This document shows positions 26,352 to 34,347 of a DNA stretch of 64,000 nucleotides, one piece after another. Both the position numbers and the translations under genes were made by a program. The stretch is from contig JALOBX010000001.1 of assembly GCA_023228065.1 (NCBI GenBank), forward strand, positions 400,454 through 464,453, in the 5' to 3' direction. The stretch's first letter is position 1; every line of letters begins with the position of its first letter. The notes beneath the pieces were generated by a model. The model did no database searches. It was not told the DNA's origin and was given only the letters and a program-made list of their open reading frames with translations. The DNA is from Candidatus Pacearchaeota archaeon. GTDB taxonomy: Archaea > Nanoarchaeota > Nanoarchaeia > Pacearchaeales > GW2011-AR1.

Positions 26352-26992
26352 TGGCGATAAAAATTTTTAAAAATTTCTTCAAAAGAATTTTTGGAACTTT
26401 ATTTAAGAATAAAAAAGAAATGAAACTTGGTTTTTATGGCCCCCCAAATGCAGGGAAAACCAGTCTTGCAAACAGAATATGCAAAGATTTTACTGGAGAG
26501 GAAATTGGAACAGTAAGCAAGGTTCCGCATGAAACAAGGAAAGTTCAGTTCAAGGAAAAAGTTGAAATAAGCTACAAAGGAAAGAAAATGACTTTCAAGA
26601 TGATTGATACTCCGGGAATTGCTACAAAGATTGATTATGAAGATTTTCTAAAATTTAAAGTGTCTAAAAAAGATGCTAAGCAGAGAGCAAAAGAAGCAAC
26701 GCAGGGAGTTATTGAAAGCATCAAATGGCTTGATGACATGGATATTGTTGTTGTTGTCTTGGATGCTACTGAGAATCCTTATAATCAAGTTAATATTACA
26801 ATAATAGGAAATCTTGTTGCAAGAAAAATTCCTGTTTTAATTGTAGCAAATAAAGTTGACTTGAAAAAGGCAGACATAAAGAAAATTGAATCAGCATTTC
26901 CAGAATATGATGTAGTTGGGATTAGTGCTAAGTTTGGAGACAATCTTGAAGAGTTTTATGAATCAATTTTCAAGCTGTCAAAAAAGGTTTAA
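26351..26992 (+). CDS. arvA: Small Era-like GTPase (ArvA-like vesicle GTPase)
   Basis: 213 residues. G1 GPPNAGKTS, G3 DTPG, G4 NKVD and G5 SAK are intact, preceded by a basic amphipathic N-terminus (IKIFKNFFKRIFGTLF) that could bind membrane. The order GTPase, DUF2073, zinc-ribbon protein is conserved in Euryarchaeota. There the GTPase (ArvA) drives extracellular vesicle formation with ArvB and ArvC. Assignment rests on synteny plus the neighbours' families. It is translated from a start overlapping mini-ORF C. Confidence 0.75.
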   Translation: MAIKIFKNFFKRIFGTLFKNKKEMKLGFYGPPNAGKTSLANRICKDFTGEEIGTVSKVPHETRKVQFKEKVEISYKGKKMTFKMIDTPGIATKIDYEDFLKFKVSKKDAKQRAKEATQGVIESIKWLDDMDIVVVVLDATENPYNQVNITIIGNLVARKIPVLIVANKVDLKKADIKKIESAFPEYDVVGISAKFGDNLEEFYESIFKLSKKV

Positions 26993-27016
26993 AAAGAATA
27001 TTTGGTTTTAATTAAA

Positions 27017-27436
27017 ATGTCAGACAAAAAAAAGGGGATGGGGAAGAAATTAGGGAATATCAAAGGATTCTCAATTCAATTTCTGCCTTATTCTGAAATT
27101 AAAGGATTAAACAGCGACGACAGAATAAGAAAAGTATTAAATATAATTTTAGGGAATAATATATTAATTGTACAGGGGAGATTGAGTTCAAGCGAAGAAG
27201 CAAGACTAATAGGAGATACTATGGCTATGATAGGACACATAAAAGATTTCAAGGGTATAGAACTTGCAGTAATTTCGGGTAATGGAAATGAAAGTATATG
27301 GGGTAAAATGACAAAGGGAATAGCAAATGTTCTTGCAGGAGGAGATTTTAGTTCAATAACAATTATAGGTCCTGCAACAATAGTCAAAGAAATAAAAAGA
27401 AATCCAAAGAAGATTGAATTGATGTTAAATAGATAA
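27017..27436 (+). CDS. arvB: DUF2073 protein (ArvB-like)
   Basis: 139 residues with the DUF2073 pattern: FSIQFLPYSEIKGL, DRIRKVLNIILGNNILIVQG and MAMIGHIKDFKGIELAVISG. Found in archaea beside an Era-like GTPase and an OapC/ArvC zinc ribbon, and implicated with them in vesicle formation. ATG 27017 is preferred over an in-frame TTG at 27002. Cytoplasmic, no membrane segment. Confidence 0.8.
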   Translation: MSDKKKGMGKKLGNIKGFSIQFLPYSEIKGLNSDDRIRKVLNIILGNNILIVQGRLSSSEEARLIGDTMAMIGHIKDFKGIELAVISGNGNESIWGKMTKGIANVLAGGDFSSITIIGPATIVKEIKRNPKKIELMLNR

Positions 27437-27508
27437 AATTTATTAATCCGTGATTTTTTTATTAATTAATGGTTCCTGTTTTTAAATTAAAGAGAAATAA
27501 TATATAAG

Positions 27509-27916
27509 ATGCCACATCAATGCGTACATTGCGGAGAATTATACCCTGCTGGAAGCAAGGAACTACTTGAAGGGTGCAAAAAATGCGGAAGCCATTTCTT
27601 TTTCTACATAAAAGATGAGCAATTTAACAAGATAAAAGAAAACCCTATTGAGATTCCTATGGAAGACAAGAAGCAGGTAGAAAAAGAGATAAGAGAGATG
27701 GCGGGCATTATTGAAGAGACTACTCCTGTTATATTAGATATTGAATCTGTGAGAGTTACAGGAGCAGGAAAGTTTGAAATTGATTTAGTGAATGTTTTCA
27801 ATAAAAAACGTCCATTAATCTACAAAATAGAAGAAGGAAAATATATCATTGATTTGGCTTCAACTCTTCAGCAGAACATGAAAGATTTAAAAGAAATACA
27901 GAACCCAGATAAATAA
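27509..27916 (+). CDS. arvC: OapC/ArvC-family zinc-ribbon protein
   Basis: 135 residues with a four-cysteine zinc ribbon at the N-terminus (PHQCVHCGELYPAG, then GCKKCGSHFFF) and a C-terminal beta domain (ITIES-type VRVTGAGKFEIDL). This matches the archaeal DUF2072/OapC family and completes the GTPase-DUF2073-zinc ribbon trio. TTTTTAAATT lies about 27 nt before the ATG, so a separate leaderless transcript is possible. Confidence 0.85.
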   Translation: MPHQCVHCGELYPAGSKELLEGCKKCGSHFFFYIKDEQFNKIKENPIEIPMEDKKQVEKEIREMAGIIEETTPVILDIESVRVTGAGKFEIDLVNVFNKKRPLIYKIEEGKYIIDLASTLQQNMKDLKEIQNPDK

Positions 27917-27959
27917 TTTTTAGTTAAAATATAAAAAGCTATTTCTACAATATAATATA

Positions 27960-29237
27960 ATGAAGAATATTAATTATATTTTAAAAGAAGTTCTTATTAA
28001 GATAAATCCTCCAGAAATAGAAATTAAATCTATTGAAAAATTTCTTAAGGGTTTTATAAACAATCTTAAGGGAAAATTAAAAACTATAAATGCAAGAGCA
28101 GAAGTTTTTGTCGGAGGAAGTTTCGCAAAAAATACGTTGATTAAAAAAGGATTATATGATATAGATGTTTTTGTCAGATTCGATGAAAAATATAAAGAAA
28201 AAGATATTTCAAAACTTCTTGAAAGAGCATTAAAAGGAACAAGGCAGAAATATTCTGTGATACATGGTTCTAGAGACTATTTTAAAATTGATGTCGATGA
28301 TAATTTCTTTATTGAATTAATCCCAGTAATCAAAGTAAAGAATCCAAAAGAAGCAGGCAATATTACTGACTTATCTTATTTTCATGTTAATTACATAGAG
28401 AAAAAATTGAATAAAAATATGATTGATGATGTAAGACTTGCTAAAGCATTTTGTCATGCAAACAAATGCTATGGAGCAGAGAGTTATATCAATGGTTTTT
28501 CAGGATATGCACTTGAACTGCTGATAATTTATTATAAGAATTTTTTGAATTTTTTAAGAGCAATGACAAGAGTGGAAGACAGAGAGATAATTGATATAGA
28601 AAAGTTATACAAGAATAAACAGGAATTAATAATGAATATGAATAGCGCTAAGATGAGTTCTCCGATAATTCTAATAGATCCAACTTACAAAGAAAGAAAT
28701 GCTCTTGCAGCACTTTCAAAAGAAACATTTGAAGAATTTAAAAAAGCCTGTTCAAATTTTTTAAAAAATCCAAAAGAAGAATCATTTCAAATTAAGAGAG
28801 CAGATTTGGAAAAAATAAAAGAAAATGCAAATAAAAAGAAAGAAGAATTTGTTTTATTAAACTTGGAGACAAATAAGCAGGAAGGAGATATTGCTGGAAG
28901 CAAGCTTGTAAAGTTCTATAAACATCTTGGAGAAGAACTGGAAAAATTTTATAAGATTATCAACAAGGGATTTGAATATGATGGAGAAAAAAATGCAGAA
29001 GCATTTTTTGTTGTTAAGAGCAAAGGAGAAATAATATTTAATGGTCCGAGTATAAAAGACAAGAAAAATATGCGGAGATTTAAAAAAAGGCATAAGAAAA
29101 CTTTAATAAAAAATGGAAAAATATTTGCAAAAGAAAAAGCAAGTAAAAATATTAAGGAATTTATAACAGACTGGATGTCAGCAAATTATCAGAAGACAGT
29201 AGAAATGAGCATCAGCGAGATAAAAATTGAAAATTAA
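27960..29237 (+). CDS. cca: CCA-adding tRNA nucleotidyltransferase (archaeal class I)
   Basis: 425 residues. Adds or repairs the 3' CCA of tRNAs without a template. The catalytic motif GGSFAKNTLIKKGLYDIDVF (GS and DxD) is near residue 50. The archaeal-class segment DDVRLAKAFCHANKCYGAE is followed by GFSGYALELLI. Length and domain order match archaeal class I enzymes. It begins 43 nt after arvC and converges with the 29234 gene, stop codons overlapping by four bases. Confidence 0.92.
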   Translation: MKNINYILKEVLIKINPPEIEIKSIEKFLKGFINNLKGKLKTINARAEVFVGGSFAKNTLIKKGLYDIDVFVRFDEKYKEKDISKLLERALKGTRQKYSVIHGSRDYFKIDVDDNFFIELIPVIKVKNPKEAGNITDLSYFHVNYIEKKLNKNMIDDVRLAKAFCHANKCYGAESYINGFSGYALELLIIYYKNFLNFLRAMTRVEDREIIDIEKLYKNKQELIMNMNSAKMSSPIILIDPTYKERNALAALSKETFEEFKKACSNFLKNPKEESFQIKRADLEKIKENANKKKEEFVLLNLETNKQEGDIAGSKLVKFYKHLGEELEKFYKIINKGFEYDGEKNAEAFFVVKSKGEIIFNGPSIKDKKNMRRFKKRHKKTLIKNGKIFAKEKASKNIKEFITDWMSANYQKTVEMSISEIKIEN

Positions 29238-31144
29238 AATTTTAAAAATCCTTCTAGAGATAAAGAAGGTTCATGAGTTAATTCTCCATCATAATTTTTT
29301 GAATCCATTCTGTAATTTACATTGAATCCTATGGGATTTATATAAAAAGAGCCACCAACATAAAATCCGGCTCTATCAGGAGCAAAATCATAACTTGATT
29401 TTGATAAATAAAAACCAGCATTAAGTCCTGTATGTTTGGATTTAAATTTTGTATCTAAATAAAATCCATCTTCCCATAGTTTTCTTACATAATAAGGTTC
29501 AAATGAAAAAGATATTTCTTTTGGGAATTTAGCATTAAAATTAATCCCTGCTCTCAGTTCATCAAACATTAATTTATCTGCGGGGATATCTATATTTTCT
29601 GGCAAAAGAGAAGCCTGAAGGTTCAGATAAGGGGTTATCATCATATTCTTTACAGGAATTTTATAAGAAATTCCTCCACTCATCAAGAAAAGATTACCAA
29701 AAAGAGTATCATTAGGAGTATTAAAAACATTTGCAGAAAGTCTTGAAGAAGCATTGAATCCCTTTTTATTGTCTGTGGATACAAATAAATCTGCAATAAA
29801 AGCATTTGCATTATTATGAATGTTATCAAATCCCCCATCTCCAGCTATATCTCCATGAGCAAAACTAAGTGTTGAATCAAGTAAAATAATCTTTGGAAAT
29901 ATAAACCTAGCACGATAACCTGTGTGAAATAAAAGCATTTTGCTTGAAGGAGAAGAAAGCTCTCCAACTTTTCCAAAAATTCCAAAAGCATTAATTCCAG
30001 CTGAATTTATATAATCCCCATTGTTTTCTGATTCTGGAGAAACAGCGCTTTTTTTGTTGAGAGATAAGGTAACTGAATTCATTTTAACTGACTGTAGTTT
30101 TTTATCTTTTATATTAAATACAAAATCCATATCAGAGGGATTATTTTCTCCAACAAGATAATTGGTTACTTTCTTCAAAGAAGGATCATATTCGACAAAA
30201 TCAAGAAAATGATTACCATCTTTTGTTGTAAGAGCGTATTTCAACTCATTATTTTCATAAAAGAAATGTTGAAATGCAAATTGTCCGATACTTCTTTGGT
30301 AGGCTTCAAGAGTCTTTTCAATATTTTTTGTCCTTGTCATAAAAATATTTCCCGAATTAATAACTGCAGTTCCATTTTTTAATTTCGCAATATTATACAT
30401 GTGAGCTATGCCCTCAGAACCTCTTGAAGATAGTGCAGCAGCCCGAACTCCTCCCTTGTTTAAAGTTTTCTCGATAATAGTTCCTATCTGTCTGCATACA
30501 AAATTATCTTTTTTATTGTAATAATTTAAATAAAATTCATTGGAGACTATTGCAGATAAAACAATTTTTTGATTTTCTGAAAGAGTTTTAAATATATCAT
30601 TAAAATCATCAAAAGAAGTTATATTTCTTAAATCTCTTCCCTTAAGAGTATCCATAATGTCCAAAATTTGAGTTGTTTCCCCCCCATTAAGGGCTGGAGC
30701 ATTTTCTGTTAAAAAGAGATTAAATATATCATAATTTTTCATATAAAGAACAACAGAGTTCTCATAATCAACAAGTGTTGGATTTATATCAATATCTCCT
30801 TTGATTCTTACTGTAGGAGGAATGATCTTAACTATTTTATTTTCTAAACTTCTTTTCTTTTTGATTCCTTTTTTTGTTTCTGATTTTTCTTCTTTAGATT
30901 GTTCTACTTTTTCTAAATATTTTGGTTCAATAAGATTAGTTAATTCTTTTTCAGGAATAAATTTTTGATTTTCTAAATTGTGAGAACTATAATTTGAAGT
31001 TTCTTTTTTGTTTAAATTATATTCTATGTAATCTGAATTTTTTGTCGGGAAATTATATTTTTTTGATTCACTTAAATTCGTTTTTCCATTTAAAAGAAGA
31101 GTACAAATTGCGCTTCCCAAAAGAAAATTCTTGAGGGTTGTCAT
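29234..31144 (-). CDS. Exported protein: transglutaminase-like region plus beta-rich, barrel-like C-terminus
   Basis: 636 residues. A hydrophobic N-terminal segment (FLLGSAICTLLL) suggests export. A Lys/Glu linker follows, then a helical region with VCRQIGTIIEKTL (C217) and GVRAAALSS...GIAHMYN (H248), resembling the Cys-His arrangement of transglutaminase-like proteases; the usual Asp appears to be N263. The last 250 residues are alternating beta strands with Gly/aromatic turns ending SLSLEGFLKF, with the C-terminal Phe typical of bacterial outer-membrane barrels. Such a barrel would be very unusual in an archaeon. Last gene of the TrmB-Tat lipoprotein operon (TAAAATG junction). Confidence 0.5.
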   Translation of the reverse strand: MTTLKNFLLGSAICTLLLNGKTNLSESKKYNFPTKNSDYIEYNLNKKETSNYSSHNLENQKFIPEKELTNLIEPKYLEKVEQSKEEKSETKKGIKKKRSLENKIVKIIPPTVRIKGDIDINPTLVDYENSVVLYMKNYDIFNLFLTENAPALNGGETTQILDIMDTLKGRDLRNITSFDDFNDIFKTLSENQKIVLSAIVSNEFYLNYYNKKDNFVCRQIGTIIEKTLNKGGVRAAALSSRGSEGIAHMYNIAKLKNGTAVINSGNIFMTRTKNIEKTLEAYQRSIGQFAFQHFFYENNELKYALTTKDGNHFLDFVEYDPSLKKVTNYLVGENNPSDMDFVFNIKDKKLQSVKMNSVTLSLNKKSAVSPESENNGDYINSAGINAFGIFGKVGELSSPSSKMLLFHTGYRARFIFPKIILLDSTLSFAHGDIAGDGGFDNIHNNANAFIADLFVSTDNKKGFNASSRLSANVFNTPNDTLFGNLFLMSGGISYKIPVKNMMITPYLNLQASLLPENIDIPADKLMFDELRAGINFNAKFPKEISFSFEPYYVRKLWEDGFYLDTKFKSKHTGLNAGFYLSKSSYDFAPDRAGFYVGGSFYINPIGFNVNYRMDSKNYDGELTHEPSLSLEGFLKF

Positions 31145-31145
31145 T

Positions 31146-31700
31146 TTATTGTTTTTTAGAAGTATAGTCGGCTATCTCATCAAAAGGAATAACATCATAA
31201 ATGTCGGTTATACTCTTTTTATTTAGTTTTCCATTTATTCTGGAAGCATAATAAAATCCTCCATGAAATGGACTATTATTCCAGCAAGGAACTAAATCTC
31301 CTTTGACATTTCCATCTGTTAAATTATAAGCCAATGCTAAACGCAATAAAGCCTGTCTTGCAGAGTTTCCTTTTCCATCTTCTAATGTTGCTCTTGCTGG
31401 TTGAAATTTATCTAAATAATATTCATAAACAAGATTACTATCCATCCATAAATTAATGTATTTTCCAAGTTCACTTTCAAGTGCAGTATCTCCTTCTATC
31501 CATCTAAAAAAATAATTTCCATTATCTTCTCTAACTCTTGTTCTTAATATTGTTGGGATTTCGGACTTAGATAAATTATACCAATCTTCCATATCTCCAA
31601 AAGGCATCTGACAATTAGTTATTAATCCACTCGCAAGCACTCCTCCGATTATCCCTGCTCCTTGTTTAAGGAAATCTCTTCTTGAAATTTTATTTTTCAT
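31146..31700 (-). CDS. Tat-exported lipoprotein, unknown
   Basis: 184 residues from ATG 31700. The N-terminus has a twin-arginine signal SRRDFLKQGAGIIGG followed by a lipobox-like LITNC, predicting Tat export of a folded protein and lipid anchoring. The mature part is mixed alpha/beta with WMDSNLVYEYYLDKF and no recognised catalytic motif. GGAGG lies upstream within the end of the TrmB gene and the junction is TAAAATG. The stop is one base from the next start. A cofactor or early folding is suggested by Tat use. Confidence 0.65.
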   Translation of the reverse strand: MKNKISRRDFLKQGAGIIGGVLASGLITNCQMPFGDMEDWYNLSKSEIPTILRTRVREDNGNYFFRWIEGDTALESELGKYINLWMDSNLVYEYYLDKFQPARATLEDGKGNSARQALLRLALAYNLTDGNVKGDLVPCWNNSPFHGGFYYASRINGKLNKKSITDIYDVIPFDEIADYTSKKQ

Positions 31701-31701
31701 T

Positions 31702-32490
31702 TTAATTTTTTCCTCCAATTGCTTTTTCAAACATAGAGGCAAGAGCTTCAACAAAGAAATCTGAATTAAGCCAGATTGCAATATCTTCCTGCTCAGTATT
31801 TCCTCCCTTAGATAAATAAAATAAAACTTCTCTTCTGTCAATTATAAAGAATTTAGAATCAATATCTATTTTTTTTATTTTCATTGATAATTTTTCTTCT
31901 ACTTCTTTGATTAGTTTAGCATCTCCTGAAAGTGCAATTTTAATTTTTACATTTGCCTTGTTAAGCTCTGCAAAAGTCAAAGAGAAAAGTTTTAGCTTTG
32001 ATTTTATTTCTTCTACATTTGTGCATATAATTATTTCTTTCTTAGCATTATTTATTGTTTCTTTAAGGAAATTAGAAATGTTTGATTTTCCCCTTAATGA
32101 AGCAGATACCTCTTCTCTTTTCACAGGATTGATTCCCTGTTTATATAATTCATCAAGTTTTAAGAATTCCTCACTTTCTCTTATTTTTGATAAATCCTTT
32201 ACCTTTTCTTCAGCAATTTTTCTAATGTCTGTTTTTATTCTTTCAAGGATTATTTGAGGTTTTACTCCAAGATACTTAACTGGCTTGCCCATCCTAATTA
32301 TAGCAAAACCTTTTTTTTCTAAGCTTTCAAGAACGTCATAAGTTCTGCTTCTTGGAACACGAGAAATTGCTGCAACCTCTCCCACAGAAGCAACACCCTT
32401 GCTAAGCAAAGCTAGCCATACTTTAGTTTCATAAAGATTAAGATCGAATCTGTCTTTTATTCTATTCATAACTTCTTGTGTCATTACCAT
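31702..32490 (-). CDS. TrmB-family transcriptional regulator
   Basis: 262 residues: an N-terminal winged helix of TrmB type (LYETKVWLALLSKGVASVGEVAAISRVPRSRTYDVLESLEKKG region, about residues 18-62), a coiled coil, and a C-terminal PLD-like sensor/dimer domain (KKEIIICTNVEEI, ...IDSKFFIIDRREVLFYLS). In archaea TrmB proteins regulate sugar or envelope genes. It heads the operon with the Tat lipoprotein and the transglutaminase/barrel-like protein, which it may control. Confidence 0.88.
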   Translation of the reverse strand: MVMTQEVMNRIKDRFDLNLYETKVWLALLSKGVASVGEVAAISRVPRSRTYDVLESLEKKGFAIIRMGKPVKYLGVKPQIILERIKTDIRKIAEEKVKDLSKIRESEEFLKLDELYKQGINPVKREEVSASLRGKSNISNFLKETINNAKKEIIICTNVEEIKSKLKLFSLTFAELNKANVKIKIALSGDAKLIKEVEEKLSMKIKKIDIDSKFFIIDRREVLFYLSKGGNTEQEDIAIWLNSDFFVEALASMFEKAIGGKN

Positions 32491-32593
32491 AACAGGCTGT
32501 AGAATGTTCCATTTATAAATATTGTGTTTTGTTGTTACTGTATAATTGGTACAAATTGGTAATATTTATAAACTGGGGGAAATAAGAAGAACC
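32491..32593. promoter_or_regulatory. Divergent promoter region with phased TTGGTA repeats
   Basis: Between the TrmB gene (minus) and the 32594 gene (plus). A minus TATA ATTTATAAAT is at 32511-32520 and a plus TATA ATATTTATAAA at about 32562-32572. Two TTGGTA copies (32546-32551, 32556-32561) are spaced ten bases apart just upstream of the plus TATA. They are candidates for a TrmB operator. Confidence 0.5.
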
Positions 32594-32926
32594 ATGGAAA
32601 ATCCAATAGTAAAAGAAGAAGGCATTTTGGACAGATATATTGGGGAGTATGTAAGAATAAAATATAATGGGGATGAATGTTGGGGGAAAGTTGATGAGAT
32701 TAAAGATGGATTCATATTCTTAAAACCCTATGTAGAATGGGAACATAGTTCAGAACATAATTTAGAGATAAGAAAATTTTTTGAATCAAAAAGTATGGCG
32801 ATAAATGGATTAGAAAAAGGAACAAGGATAATCCCCTCAACAAGAGAAAAACTGGATGAATGGATAAGTGTTTATAACAAAGATGCTATCAAAAAGAAAA
32901 AAGAAACTAATCAGAAAATTAAATAA
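32594..32926 (+). CDS. Small SH3/Sm-like protein, unknown
   Basis: 110 residues. GEYVRIKYNGDECWGKVDEIKDGFIFLKPYV suggests a small five-stranded barrel, followed by helices and a basic tail. ATG 32594 is preceded by a TATA-like box and a GGGGGAAATAAG purine tract. The 3' end overlaps the presenilin-type gene convergently by 16 nt. Divergent from the TrmB operon and possibly co-regulated with it. Confidence 0.5.
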   Translation: MENPIVKEEGILDRYIGEYVRIKYNGDECWGKVDEIKDGFIFLKPYVEWEHSSEHNLEIRKFFESKSMAINGLEKGTRIIPSTREKLDEWISVYNKDAIKKKKETNQKIK

Positions 32927-33891
32927 GACAAAATTAGTCCCAATAAAATTCCTGCTGTTATGAAAGGCATTGCAGGATAAAATTTCTTTTTTTCTGAAAA
33001 TGAGAATAATAAAGCTAATGCAATAGTTGCTCCTGCTACAACAAATAAAGCGGGAATAATTCCTCCTGTAAATCTGATTAAAGGAAATAATCCAAAAGGC
33101 AAACCAATACTCTCTGTCATTAATACAACTCCTGCAGTAATTATTGGGAAGATAACATCACCGCCACCAAGTATTGCAAGATTGACTTTTATTTTTTTAT
33201 TTTTTACTTTAGACTTTTTCATCTGCATTCTTAATTTTTTAGAAATGTAAGGAACAAAAAATCCTGAAAAAACTTTCAGGGTATTTATCTGATATTTCGC
33301 CATCTTCTGCATAATTCCTGAATGCCAAACAGCCCACATATCATATGCAGAGATAATTAATAAAAGAGCAATCACAGACCATAAATTAAGTATTGGGACA
33401 AATACTGCTGCAATTCCTGGGTAGACTAAAAGTTCTGTTAAGTTGTGAATAAGAATATTTCTTTTGAAGATTTTTATAAAAGCTAGGGGGAGTGCAATTA
33501 TTATTGGAACTAAATAATAGGCAAGAGGATAAATTGAATGTATAAATTCTGGCAGGAATGCAACAAAAGACAAAGATAATGCTATAACTACAACAGCAAA
33601 AAACCAAATTCTTAATATAAAATCTATTTTAAATTTTGTCAGCAAGAATAAAATTACAACTGCAAATATAAATGCGAAAATAATTGAACCAAAGTAAACA
33701 TTAAAATCAGATTCCTGCTGAACTTCTGGCGGTTGAATCCAAGACAAACTTGGATTGTCAGTGACTGTTGTTACTCCATTAACTTCTGTTTTTATATGGA
33801 ATGGATCTGAATTTATTACATAAAGTCCAATTAATTGCGTTACAACAAACATCGCCAAGAGAATGAATGTTATTTTCCAATTGTGTTTCAT
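32911..33891 (-). CDS. Presenilin-type intramembrane aspartyl protease
   Basis: 326 residues with about nine membrane helices. The two catalytic Asp motifs of the A22/presenilin family are visible: YDMWAVW (YD) and GGGDVIFP (GxGD), with PAMPF near the C-terminus in place of PALP. It would cleave transmembrane segments, perhaps remnants of signal peptides. ATG 33891 is used (a TTG at 33912 lies in the repeat upstream). Its start overlaps the stop of leader mini-ORF G by ATGA. Confidence 0.85.
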   Translation of the reverse strand: MKHNWKITFILLAMFVVTQLIGLYVINSDPFHIKTEVNGVTTVTDNPSLSWIQPPEVQQESDFNVYFGSIIFAFIFAVVILFLLTKFKIDFILRIWFFAVVVIALSLSFVAFLPEFIHSIYPLAYYLVPIIIALPLAFIKIFKRNILIHNLTELLVYPGIAAVFVPILNLWSVIALLLIISAYDMWAVWHSGIMQKMAKYQINTLKVFSGFFVPYISKKLRMQMKKSKVKNKKIKVNLAILGGGDVIFPIITAGVVLMTESIGLPFGLFPLIRFTGGIIPALFVVAGATIALALLFSFSEKKKFYPAMPFITAGILLGLILSYLIF

Positions 33892-33986
33892 TGGTAAGAC
33901 ACTAAGAACCAAAGGTTCCTAATACCTCCTATTTTCTTTTTAATTTTCCCACTAAATTTGTGCTCATGGCTGATTGAACCTCTCAT
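33888..33986 (-). CDS. Leader mini-ORF G (32 codons), ATGA-coupled
   Basis: ATG at 33986 lies about 29 nt after a TTTAAAAA box, fitting a leaderless start. The 32 codons contain ISHEHKFSGKI and run exactly into the presenilin gene, the TGA sharing ATGA with its start. GGAGG and an AGGAACC-TTT-GGTTCTT hairpin lie inside. The core is repeated in mini-ORF H (46896), with only synonymous changes over the shared ten codons. Confidence 0.6.
   Translation of the reverse strand: MRGSISHEHKFSGKIKKKIGGIRNLWFLVSYQ
33896..33974 (-). repeat. Leader repeat copy 1
   Basis: About 79 nt, roughly 94% identical to 46813-46890, both on the minus strand and both ending next to a start codon. It contains GGAGG and a seven-pair stem with a TTT loop. 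Differences: about four substitutions and one single-base indel. Confidence 0.85.
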
Positions 33987-34020
33987 AATTTATTAAATTA
34001 AGAGAACTTTTTAAATGTAG

Positions 34021-34251
34021 TTAAGAATAATATTTTTCTTTTGCTTTAGTAAGACAACAATCAATAGTATGTGAAATAAAGGGAAGATTTTCCTGAACAT
34101 ATTTATTGTCCCTAAGCGTTATTCCTAATTGTTTTAACTTATGATAATTATTAGTTAGTTCAAGATTATTTGTAACCTTTGTATAATATTTTATAAAATT
34201 TCCATAATCATTTATAATTTTTTCAAGTTCAGATAATGGAATACCATTCAT
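34021..34251 (-). CDS. Small helical protein, unknown
   Basis: 76 residues, all helical (LSELEKIINDYGNFIKYY), with a CC pair near the C-terminus. ATG 34251 is chosen over an upstream TTG because TATTTATAAG lies about 26 nt before it. Transcribed alone in the gap between presenilin and aCPSF1 genes. No family recognised. Confidence 0.5.
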   Translation of the reverse strand: MNGIPLSELEKIINDYGNFIKYYTKVTNNLELTNNYHKLKQLGITLRDNKYVQENLPFISHTIDCCLTKAKEKYYS

Positions 34252-34347
34252 AATAATATTTAACAAAGAAATCTTATAAATATTGTGTTACCTTAGTTCG
34301 GCAACTGTGAAAGTCGCCTATCAATTAATTAAAAACTCGCTTTCAAG

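Noticed and set aside
27469..27507. 12-codon frame ending one base before the arvC start, resembling the leader mini-ORFs
   Set aside because: No homologue in the window, no Shine-Dalgarno, and a TATA-like box inside it fits direct leaderless initiation at 27509.
33896..33974. Alternative frame of the G/H repeats reading MS(T/I)NLVG
   Set aside because: The copy differences are nonsynonymous in that frame but synonymous in the SHEHKFSGKI frame, so the latter is more likely coding.
34252..34347. Possible tRNA near GTTCGGCAACTGTG
   Set aside because: No cloverleaf, acceptor stem or anticodon arm can be built; only a short GGCGAC/GTTGCC stem on the minus strand.
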